From Nitrospirota bacterium (GTDB lineage: Bacteria; Nitrospirota; Thermodesulfovibrionia; Thermodesulfovibrionales; UBA1546): DNA of 52,422 nucleotides. Made by a program: the position numbers and the translations under genes. Within the stretch, counting starts at the first letter, position 1. Each line of letters starts with the position of its first letter. Below the pieces are notes generated by a model, which saw nothing but the letters and a program-made list of their open reading frames with translations, was not told where the DNA came from and made no database searches. Shown piece by piece: positions 1 to 6,999 of this stretch. The stretch spans positions 1 through 52,422 of the forward strand of contig JACQXE010000026.1 in NCBI GenBank assembly GCA_016208915.1. Reading direction: 5' to 3'.

Positions 1-2
1 CT

Positions 3-80
3 GTGCCGCCGATACTCCCCGAGGCAGTATGGATTAATAAGCCGAAGTTGCTGCCAGTGAGTGAGGATGAAATACACTAA
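3..80 (+). CDS. C-terminal tail of an unidentified protein (partial)
   Basis: An open frame enters from the left edge and ends at a TAA at 78-80. It encodes about 25 residues with a plausible protein-like tail (PEAVWINKPKLLPVSEDEIH). The other two plus frames close earlier or look random. Too little remains to name a family, and the call rests only on composition and on the frame being open from the edge. Confidence 0.4.
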   Translation: MPPILPEAVWINKPKLLPVSEDEIH

Positions 81-150
81 ATGCAGATAAGGGGTGTCTC
101 AATGTCATTGACATATTCCGTGCATCGGAGTTAAACTCCGTGTTTTGCTT

Positions 151-218
151 GTCATGCCCGCAAGCGAAGCGCGTCGGGAATCCTCTTCGAAGAAAGATCC
201 CGGACAAGCCGGAATGAT
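151..218. repeat. Dispersed palindromic repeat, family A copy 1
   Basis: The segment begins GTCATGCCCGCAAGCGAAGC and ends CGGACAAGCCGGAATGAT, with the complementary cores CGGGAATCC and GATCCCGG facing each other. A second, better preserved copy lies at 22485-22582. This kind of intergenic palindrome is widespread in environmental genomes. No gene overlaps it. Confidence 0.75.
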
Positions 219-351
219 CCGTTTAGATACCTCGCAGCTCTGATGCGGGGGTAGTTTATTAAATTCAAAAACCGTTTGACAATTTTATAAGGTAGTGCAA
301 TATTACAACTATAGACGGCATTACCGGGGGGGGTGATTCGTATTTAACCGC

Positions 352-1341
352 ATGGTCCTATCTATGAAAGATAAAGGCAAGACAAAAGCACAGCTTATTA
401 ATGAACTGGCGCTGCTGCGTCAGCGTGCTGCCAGACTGGAGGCTTTTAAGGCCAGGTACAGTCGTGATGAGAAGGAATTGCAGGAGGCCAATGAAAGGTT
501 GAATGCTATCTTAAAAGCTTCGCCGGAAGCTATTGTGACGCTAAATAATGATGGGATCGTTACACTGTGGAACGAGGCTGCGGAGCGTACATTCGGCTGG
601 AGCAAAAGTGAAGTCATCGGGAAATTCAATCCGATAGTGCCTGAAAACAAATTTGAGGAATTCGTTTCATTGCGTGAAAGGGTATTGAAAGGTGAATCCT
701 TGCACAACGTTGAACTCAGGCGGCAGAAAAAGAATGGCTCCCCTGTAGACATCAGTATATCAACGGCGCCGCTGCTTAATTCAAAAAATAAAGTCACCGG
801 AATCCTGGCGGTAATCACGGATATCACCGGTCGCAAGAAAATGGAGAAGAAGCTTCGCGCCCTTTCTCTCAAAGATGACATGACAGGCCTTTACAACCGG
901 CGGGGTTTCCTGACTTTTGCCAGACAGCAGTTGAAGATGGCGAACCGCAGGAAAGAGGGGGTTATGCTTCTTTTTGCGGACCTCGACGGCTTGAAAATGA
1001 TTAACGACGGCTTCGGGCACAAGGCGGGCGATCTTATTTTGATGAGGACAGCCGCGCTTCTCAAAAATGTTTTTCGCGAGAGCGACATCATCGCCCGTAT
1101 CGGCGGCGATGAATTTGTGGTGTTTTCAATTGAAACTCCCGGAATCGATATTGAGCTAATCAAAGATCGTTTTGAAAAACATGTTGAGAATTACAATGCC
1201 AGGAGGCCCCATATCTTCAGGCTCTCAGTAAGCACCGGCATAGTATATTACAAACCCGGATGCCCTTATTCCATTGAGGAGCTCCTGACACAGGCAGACA
1301 AGCTCATGTACGAGCAGAAGAGGCAGAAGCAAAAGTCTTAG
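352..1341 (+). CDS. PAS-GGDEF diguanylate cyclase
   Basis: Predicted cytoplasmic diguanylate cyclase making c-di-GMP from two GTP. A coiled N-terminus (about residues 7-50) leads into a PAS domain (about 50-160, ending in the usual DITGRKKME linker) and a GGDEF domain (about 170-325). The active-site motif GGDEF is intact at 251-255 and an RESD (RxxD) inhibitory I-site lies five residues before it, so product feedback is expected. No transmembrane segment is seen, so the PAS domain probably senses an internal cue. The start is uncertain: ATG at 352 and ATG at 364 (MKDKGK) are both possible and neither has a clear Shine-Dalgarno site. The GGDEF half closely resembles the protein at 19862-20746, down to the ending LMYEQKRQK, so the two look like paralogues. 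Confidence 0.93.
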   Translation: MVLSMKDKGKTKAQLINELALLRQRAARLEAFKARYSRDEKELQEANERLNAILKASPEAIVTLNNDGIVTLWNEAAERTFGWSKSEVIGKFNPIVPENKFEEFVSLRERVLKGESLHNVELRRQKKNGSPVDISISTAPLLNSKNKVTGILAVITDITGRKKMEKKLRALSLKDDMTGLYNRRGFLTFARQQLKMANRRKEGVMLLFADLDGLKMINDGFGHKAGDLILMRTAALLKNVFRESDIIARIGGDEFVVFSIETPGIDIELIKDRFEKHVENYNARRPHIFRLSVSTGIVYYKPGCPYSIEELLTQADKLMYEQKRQKQKS

Positions 1342-1370
1342 TTTATTCTTACAGTTCTTTCGGGAATTGC

Positions 1371-1402
1371 ATAAAAGAAAGCGCCCCCAATTAATGAGGG
1401 CG
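1371..1402 (-). terminator. Rho-independent terminator
   Basis: Read on the minus strand, CGCCCTC and GGGGGCG form a 7-pair stem (one G-U) around a short AT loop, followed by CTTTCTTTT. It lies just after the stop of the cytochrome gene at 1427. On the plus strand the same hairpin follows the diguanylate cyclase stop at 1341, but pairing and T-run are weaker there. Confidence 0.7.
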
Positions 1403-1426
1403 TTGCCTGTTAGCCTTAAAGATGTT

Positions 1427-1891
1427 CTAATAACCTGGGGCCTTTTCCTTTTTGGGCATTTCCTTCTTCATCTCTTTGCCCGTCTCTTCCTTCATCTCTT
1501 CTTTCTTGGTCTCGCCCATCTCGTGCTTCATTCCTTTTGTCATCGGCTTGCTCAATGATTTAATGTATGCGACGAGGTCCTTCATGTCTTCAGACTTCGG
1601 GTCAATTGTCTTGCCTTTATTTGCCATGATGATGCATACATTTATTGCATCTTCCAGTTTAAGCCACATGCCAGAAGGATTCTTCCACTCTTTTTTGGCT
1701 GCGGATTTTTCCAGACCCTTGCCGCCGGGATGACATGAACTGCATGACACTGAACCGCCTGCGAATTTAGGTTCATCGAAATACATTTTGCCCTTCTCTG
1801 CATTGCCTTCCATCTTGCTTCCAGCAAATCCGGAAGTTGCGATAAGGCCCACAACGATCATTGAAAACAGTACGATCTTTAATATCTTCAT
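1427..1891 (-). CDS. Small periplasmic c-type cytochrome with charged tail
   Basis: A 154-residue exported monoheme cytochrome c. Residues 1-23 form a Sec signal peptide ending near GFA, followed by one heme attachment motif CSSCH at 50-54 and the short helical core usual for class I cytochromes, with Met residues in the distal half that could act as axial ligand. The last 40 residues are low-complexity and rich in Met, Lys and Glu (repeats such as KKEEMKEE), which is unusual and could be a flexible or metal-binding tail. A strong Shine-Dalgarno AAGGAGGTGA precedes the ATG, and a terminator follows. It stands alone, with a gap of about 90 bases to the DUF4079-like gene upstream. Electron donor and acceptor cannot be told from the sequence. 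Confidence 0.88.
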   Translation of the reverse strand: MKILKIVLFSMIVVGLIATSGFAGSKMEGNAEKGKMYFDEPKFAGGSVSCSSCHPGGKGLEKSAAKKEWKNPSGMWLKLEDAINVCIIMANKGKTIDPKSEDMKDLVAYIKSLSKPMTKGMKHEMGETKKEEMKEETGKEMKKEMPKKEKAPGY

Positions 1892-1980
1892 CTTCTTTCA
1901 CCTCCTTCCAATCATGATTATCTGACAGCCGTAAACTACAAACCCTCAATCACCCTCATCAGTTTTGCGTTCCTACCTTT

Positions 1981-2412
1981 TCAAAAAAGTATCCCGGTCC
2001 CTAAAAACAACTGTACCGGATAAAGGGTTAAAATTAATATGCCAAGACTGAAATGCAAATTCCTCCATTTGTGGTCAGGCCCCTTTATTTTCCCCGAGAT
2101 AAAAAATGTGGCGCTGATTAAAAGCGCGATATCCCATCCGATGATGAAATGCAAAGGATACTTCAGCAAGTGTCCGTAGTCCAGATAAGCCAGAGTCACT
2201 CCGGCGAAAAAACCGGCTATGCCCATTACCGCAAGTACCGGCCCGGTTTTCCTGTGGCGTTTTATTATATTGAATTGCGGCTTGCCGCCTGCCTTTCTTT
2301 GTCTCCTGATTCTTAATCCGAGAGACCCCTGGTAAATGAAAAGAAACATCATGAGCGTATTGTAAGCTCCGTGCACAAGTCTCAGATATGCTATTGTCTG
2401 TTTGTCTATCAT
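1981..2412 (-). CDS. Four-helix membrane protein, DUF4079-like
   Basis: A 143-residue integral membrane protein with about four hydrophobic helices (roughly residues 9-30, 57-77, 86-105 and 119-139). His residues sit near helix ends (H14, H88, H119), as in the DUF4079 / cytochrome b561-like group, so b-type heme binding is possible but unproven. Its ATG overlaps the korB stop in a TAATG arrangement, so translation is coupled to korB. The neighbourhood with a ferredoxin oxidoreductase suggests a part in membrane electron transfer, which is inference only. Confidence 0.75.
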   Translation of the reverse strand: MIDKQTIAYLRLVHGAYNTLMMFLFIYQGSLGLRIRRQRKAGGKPQFNIIKRHRKTGPVLAVMGIAGFFAGVTLAYLDYGHLLKYPLHFIIGWDIALLISATFFISGKIKGPDHKWRNLHFSLGILILTLYPVQLFLGTGILF

Positions 2413-3263
2413 TAATAAAATTCCCTCAACGTAGTCTCTATTTTAGACAGATCAAATGGCTGTCTCACAAGAGGTTTATCTTTGATCCCCGGTACCCTTT
2501 CTTCTAAAACCTGCCGGTGGTTTCTGTAAATTATTCCAAGCGGGATGCGGTCTCCCCATTCAAGGGCTTTTTGAAATGCCGCAATCCTGTCTTCCGGGTT
2601 ATATTCAGGCACTATGTTATAAACTCTCTGCTTGTACCAGTCAAATGTATTGATCTTGTTGAATGTGACGCAAGGCTGGAGAATATCTACAAGGCTGAAG
2701 CCTTTGTGAGCTACCGCCTCTTTAATCAGCCAGGTCAGATGTTTCATATCACCGGCAAACCCTCTTGCCACGAAACTGCAATCGAGCGCTACAGCGAGCG
2801 CCATTGGATTTAGCTGTTCGGAAAAAACCCCGAAGGGCTGGTTCTTTGTCTTCATCCCTTCCATGCTTGTCGGGGACGCCTGTCCTTTTGTCAGCCCGTA
2901 GATCTGGTTGTCATGGACAAAGAGTTTTACATTTATATTTCTTCGTATGGCGTGAATGAGATGATTGCCGCCTTCGCCGTAGCAGTCGCCGTCTCCCGCA
3001 AACGCCATCACAAGCATCTCGTGATTTGTAAGCCTTATCCCCGTTGCAACGGGGAGCGTCCTGCCGTGAAGGCCGTTAAACGTATTGCATTTCACATAAT
3101 GCGGAAATTTCCCGGCCTGCCCGATTCCCGATACGATGGTAAACTGATGGGGTCCGATGTTCAGCTCGATCATCGCATCCTTGAATGATTTGAGAATACT
3201 GAAATTACCGCACCCCGGACACCACGCCGGATGCCGGCCTCTGTAATCCTGTAATGTGGGCAT
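2412..3263 (-). CDS. korB: 2-oxoacid:ferredoxin oxidoreductase beta subunit (KorB-like)
   Basis: The thiamine-pyrophosphate-binding beta subunit of a 2-oxoglutarate/2-oxoacid:ferredoxin oxidoreductase, which interconverts a 2-oxoacid plus CoA with acyl-CoA, CO2 and reduced ferredoxin. At 283 residues it is normal for the family. It shows CPGCG near residue 15 and the TPP/Mg motif GDGDCYGEGG followed by DNQIYGLTKGQ, a typical KorB signature. Start ATG at 3263 has AGGAGA seven bases upstream. Its partner alpha/gamma subunit lies at 7000-8805 on the same strand, but two signalling genes sit between them, which is unusual because these subunits are normally adjacent. Substrate specificity (2-oxoglutarate or another 2-oxoacid) cannot be fixed from sequence reading. 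Confidence 0.92.
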   Translation of the reverse strand: MPTLQDYRGRHPAWCPGCGNFSILKSFKDAMIELNIGPHQFTIVSGIGQAGKFPHYVKCNTFNGLHGRTLPVATGIRLTNHEMLVMAFAGDGDCYGEGGNHLIHAIRRNINVKLFVHDNQIYGLTKGQASPTSMEGMKTKNQPFGVFSEQLNPMALAVALDCSFVARGFAGDMKHLTWLIKEAVAHKGFSLVDILQPCVTFNKINTFDWYKQRVYNIVPEYNPEDRIAAFQKALEWGDRIPLGIIYRNHRQVLEERVPGIKDKPLVRQPFDLSKIETTLREFY

Positions 3264-3301
3264 ATGGTTCTCCTGAAATATGTCCCTTTATAATTCCCGA
3301 T

Positions 3302-3332
3302 CGTAGGGGCGGGTTTGAAACCCGCCCCTACG
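3302..3332. repeat. Perfect 31-base palindrome, family B
   Basis: CGTAGGGGCGGGTTT and its exact complement flank a single central G, giving a 15-base-arm hairpin in the gap between korB and the HD-GYP gene. There is no T-run, so it resembles a mobile intergenic palindrome more than a terminator. It could still affect the expression ratio of the flanking genes. Confidence 0.8.
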
Positions 3333-3397
3333 GAGAAGGGATAAATATCATATCTGGAAAAATTATAGAGGCTATGAGGTGAGAATGCAAATAATTA

Positions 3398-5926
3398 TCA
3401 GCCGTCTTTTTCGCCAAGCCTTTCAAGCACATTCAGGAACACCTCAACTATTTTCGGATTATACTGCGTCCCTGAACATCGCTTGAGCTCGGAGATAGCA
3501 TATTCTCTGCCCGGTGATTTTCTGTAAGGCCTGTCAGCGTTCATTGAATCAAACGAATCAGCGACTGAAAGTATGCTCGCGCAGACAGGTATGTCTTCGC
3601 CCCTGAGGCCAAAAGGGTAGCCTTTCCCGTCATATCTTTCATGGTGATGGAGAATGCCGGGGATGACATGGTTTAATTGTTTTATAGGAGCTATTATATC
3701 AGCGCCCTGCCCGGGATGTTTCTTTATAAGCTCATATTCTTCATCGGTGAGTTTGCCGGGTTTGTCAAGGAGACCGTCGAAGGTCCCGACTTTGCCTATG
3801 TCATGCAATATGCCGCACAGCCTGACGTGATTAATATCTTTCTCCTGCAGTCCCATCTCTCTTGCGATTTCCACCGCGTATCTTGTGACCCTTTCAGAAT
3901 GACCTTTGGTCCATGGAGATTTTGCGTCAATAATTGAAATAAGTGATGTTGTTGTGTTAATAAGCAATTCCTGAAGATCGTCATAAAGCTTTGCGTGTTC
4001 AAGCGCCACGGTAATCTGAGACGCGATCTTCTCGGCTGTGGATATATGGCCGGGAGTGAGTTTATCTGAATATAGAGACCCGATATCCAGAATTCCCAGT
4101 ATTTCGTCTTTACTGATAAGGGGGACTATAATGGATGATCTGATCCCGATTTCAATCTGCTCTCTATGATAAACACAATTAACGCTGTCTTTGGAAATGT
4201 CAGGGATCAAAAGAGAACCCCGTTTCTTCTCAATGATACCGAGATGAGAACTACCCGCATCACAAGTTCTGTCTTTAAAATTACCTACCCCCCATTCGGT
4301 AATCGGGCGGAATTTATCTCCCTCCTTAAGTAGAACAGCGACCCTGTCACATGTTATTAACCCGCTCGTCAGTGTAGTGGCTGTTTGTAAAATTGCATTT
4401 TTATCAATAGAAGACAGTATCTCCTTGTCAAGCTGTGCCATCGCGTTTATTGTTTCTATCTTGTTTGTTAATTCCTTCAGCCTTTCATTAGACTCCTCAT
4501 AGAGTTTGCTGTTCTGAAGAGCAATGCCAAGCCCGCCGGCAAGCCCTTTGAGAAGGGAGATATCTTTTTGCTCTACAGGCTGGCCGGATGTATAAATGCC
4601 GCATATCATGCCGCTTATTTTTCCTCTGAAAGATATCGGGACCAGCATCACGCTTTTTATGCTGAAGGTATCAATTTTCTCTCCGCTGACAAGAACGCAT
4701 TCTTCCGCGTTGTCAATAATTACGCCCTCCCCTTTAATGATCATGTCAATTGCCGGGAAGTCGCCCGGACGTATCGTTTTTGCCGCTAACATTTCCTTCT
4801 CGGAAGGACTTAACCCATAGGCTCCTGCGAATGCAAAGCTCCCGGCCTTGTCATCATAAAAATACAAGCTCATCCTGTTAAATCTCAGATATCTCGGGGC
4901 CAGATCCAGCACATTCCTGACAAGTTCTTTTTCTTCAAGGCTGGTGTTTAATGTCTCGACCAGCTCAAAAAGCGATTTTGATACTTCCGCCTCACTCTTT
5001 ACTTCATCATAAAGCTGCGCCAGCTTATTCTCCGCCTTCTTGCGCTCGGTGATGTTGTGGATCAAGCCCACGGCATGCCATTTGTCTTTGACCATAATTC
5101 CCGAGGTGGAAACTTCAATCGGAAATTCTGTCCCGTCTTTTTTTAAGGCGGTCAATTCAAGTGTTTTCCCGATTACAAAACCCGTTCCCGTTGTGCTGAA
5201 CTTAGCGAAACCATTCCTGTATTCTTCATGGTATCGCCGTGGCGCAAGAAACAAGTGCAAATCTTTTCCAAGGGCTTCCTGAGGTGTATGCCCGAATAAT
5301 CTTTCCGCTGCCTGATTCCAGTAAACAATCCTTCCTTGATTGTCCATGACAATGATGCCGTCCACCGCGGTCGATGTTATCGCGCGGAATTTCTCCTCGC
5401 TTTCGTAAAGTGATTTCAGCGCCTGAGATAAGGCGTTCAGAGGGAATATCTTAATAATGAAATATCCCGACAGTCCCAGGACACATCCAAGCAACCCGAA
5501 CAATGCCGTATTCTTCAAGACCGGACGCAAAGACCGGCTGATCTCGATCCTTGCCACAACATTCCCTGCATCAAAAAGCGGGTATATATGTTTTATTACA
5601 GGCGCCTCAACATCAACCTCGTTGGACGCAAGAACTTCGTTTTTAGTGTCAAAAATACGCCGGGCCTCTTTATCACCTTTGGCAGTGAAGCGGTTGAGCG
5701 CTTCATTGAGCCTGTGCTGCGAGTACCGCCAGTAGGAAGGATTTGCATTGATTAATTGAGTAATAAAATATGCGTTGGCTTCCGCCTCAGTCTCAATCAT
5801 CGAGGACTGTTCCTGATAGCTTAAAACAAAATAAGCGGAGGGCAGCAGGACCGCCACCATGATTGACAAAATCAAAGCCAGAAAGCTTGTTATCCTGATT
5901 ACCTTGCTGCCGCCCGTTTCTTTCAT
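3398..5926 (-). CDS. Membrane receptor PAS-GAF-GAF-HD-GYP c-di-GMP phosphodiesterase
   Basis: An 842-residue inner-membrane receptor. Helix 1 (about 12-34) and helix 2 (about 140-160) enclose an extracytoplasmic region of about 105 residues. They are followed by a PAS domain (about 175-295), two GAF domains (about 320-470 and 495-640) and an HD-GYP domain (about 650-835). The HD pair (HDIGK, H708/D709) and the HHHERYDGKGYP motif with GYP near 769-771 are intact, so c-di-GMP hydrolysis is expected. The ATG overlaps the stop of the phosphate-binding-like gene upstream as TAATG. This coupling suggests that the binding protein presents its ligand state to the short periplasmic domain, which is inference. 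The pair interrupts korA-korB. Confidence 0.92.
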   Translation of the reverse strand: MKETGGSKVIRITSFLALILSIMVAVLLPSAYFVLSYQEQSSMIETEAEANAYFITQLINANPSYWRYSQHRLNEALNRFTAKGDKEARRIFDTKNEVLASNEVDVEAPVIKHIYPLFDAGNVVARIEISRSLRPVLKNTALFGLLGCVLGLSGYFIIKIFPLNALSQALKSLYESEEKFRAITSTAVDGIIVMDNQGRIVYWNQAAERLFGHTPQEALGKDLHLFLAPRRYHEEYRNGFAKFSTTGTGFVIGKTLELTALKKDGTEFPIEVSTSGIMVKDKWHAVGLIHNITERKKAENKLAQLYDEVKSEAEVSKSLFELVETLNTSLEEKELVRNVLDLAPRYLRFNRMSLYFYDDKAGSFAFAGAYGLSPSEKEMLAAKTIRPGDFPAIDMIIKGEGVIIDNAEECVLVSGEKIDTFSIKSVMLVPISFRGKISGMICGIYTSGQPVEQKDISLLKGLAGGLGIALQNSKLYEESNERLKELTNKIETINAMAQLDKEILSSIDKNAILQTATTLTSGLITCDRVAVLLKEGDKFRPITEWGVGNFKDRTCDAGSSHLGIIEKKRGSLLIPDISKDSVNCVYHREQIEIGIRSSIIVPLISKDEILGILDIGSLYSDKLTPGHISTAEKIASQITVALEHAKLYDDLQELLINTTTSLISIIDAKSPWTKGHSERVTRYAVEIAREMGLQEKDINHVRLCGILHDIGKVGTFDGLLDKPGKLTDEEYELIKKHPGQGADIIAPIKQLNHVIPGILHHHERYDGKGYPFGLRGEDIPVCASILSVADSFDSMNADRPYRKSPGREYAISELKRCSGTQYNPKIVEVFLNVLERLGEKDG

Positions 5927-6804
5927 TACTTCCCTGACAAAGCAATAAACCCTGTCTTTTTAAGAATCGCCATGCCTTCCTCTGAATTTATGAATTCGAT
6001 GAAATTATTTGTGGCCGGACTGCTCCTCGGCCCCTTAACAAGGAACAGGGGTTTGTAATAAGAATACTTTCCATCAGCAAAGTTTTTCATACTCGGCATT
6101 ACACCGTCCAGTGTCACAATGTTGAACGCTCTTTTTTCTGATATAATCTGACCGACCGTTGCCGCTCCGAAAGAACCGGGGACCTTTTCCAATGCGTCTG
6201 CGCAGTCCTGGTCCGTAGTTGCCATCGTCAACCCTTCCCGCGACATCGCTTTCTGTACCGCCTCTTTCATTTCCACAGACATACTTTTCATCAAGACGGT
6301 ATCCGCATCTGATTCAGGACGCAATATTATTCTGATGGGCGTGCCATTCGGCCAGTTTTTCGTCTCGCCTGCATACATTTTTGCAATATTCTTAAGTGTG
6401 AGATTTATGGCTCCAGATTTTCCGGAAAACACAAATACAAACGGAGTCCGGGCAAGCTCCACGGCTATAGCTCCGTAAATGCGTTCACTGTCTTTTAACT
6501 GTCTTGCGCTGAGACCGAGATCCAGCGCTCCCTCATTAACTGCCTTTATGCCTCCGCTGCTTCCAAGGCTTGGAAGTACGACAACAGTCACACCCGGATG
6601 TAATTTATGAAAAGCATCTCCCAGGTCCCTGAAGCTGCCTAACGCATTGCCTGTCCCTCCCACTCTGATCGTCCCATTGAGGTCTTCAGCATAGAGGCAT
6701 ATGCTCATGAGCAAGAGACAAAGGACAACTGTTGATGCAAAAATAATTAACTGCCTGAATTTTATCTTTCCCGGATTAGCCACAACTTTTTTGCAGCAGC
6801 GCAT
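5926..6804 (-). CDS. Periplasmic phosphate/PstS-like binding protein
   Basis: A PBP-like (PstS-type) extracytoplasmic solute-binding protein of about 292 residues. A hydrophobic signal sequence (FRQLIIFASTVVLCLLL) is followed by the family opening IRVGGTGNALGSFRDLGDAF and the SSGGIKAV motif expected around a bound oxyanion. The open frame reaches 6891, but its upstream codon is TTG. ATG at 6804 has AGAGGA at good spacing and gives a sensible signal peptide, so it is preferred. No ABC permease or ATPase genes accompany it. Instead it is translationally coupled (TAATG) to an HD-GYP receptor, suggesting a sensory rather than a transport role. The ligand may be phosphate or another oxyanion. Confidence 0.85.
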   Translation of the reverse strand: MRCCKKVVANPGKIKFRQLIIFASTVVLCLLLMSICLYAEDLNGTIRVGGTGNALGSFRDLGDAFHKLHPGVTVVVLPSLGSSGGIKAVNEGALDLGLSARQLKDSERIYGAIAVELARTPFVFVFSGKSGAINLTLKNIAKMYAGETKNWPNGTPIRIILRPESDADTVLMKSMSVEMKEAVQKAMSREGLTMATTDQDCADALEKVPGSFGAATVGQIISEKRAFNIVTLDGVMPSMKNFADGKYSYYKPLFLVKGPRSSPATNNFIEFINSEEGMAILKKTGFIALSGK

Positions 6805-6999
6805 ACATTCCTCTATTTTTTTATATAAATAAACAACCTTTGCACATCGTTCACCCCCCAACGGCACACACGATATAAATACTTTTAGCAAGTATTTTAT
6901 CGGAATACGTTTAAAATTTCTTAAGGATTTTCCCTAATAAGGTAATTAGATGTTTTAATTGAGTGCAATTAAAGATTGAAAGCTCAAATTATTTCAGGG

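Noticed and set aside
6805-6891. Longer N-terminus for the phosphate-binding-like protein
   Set aside because: The upstream start is TTG and would place 29 extra residues before the signal peptide; ATG 6804 has a proper ribosome site.
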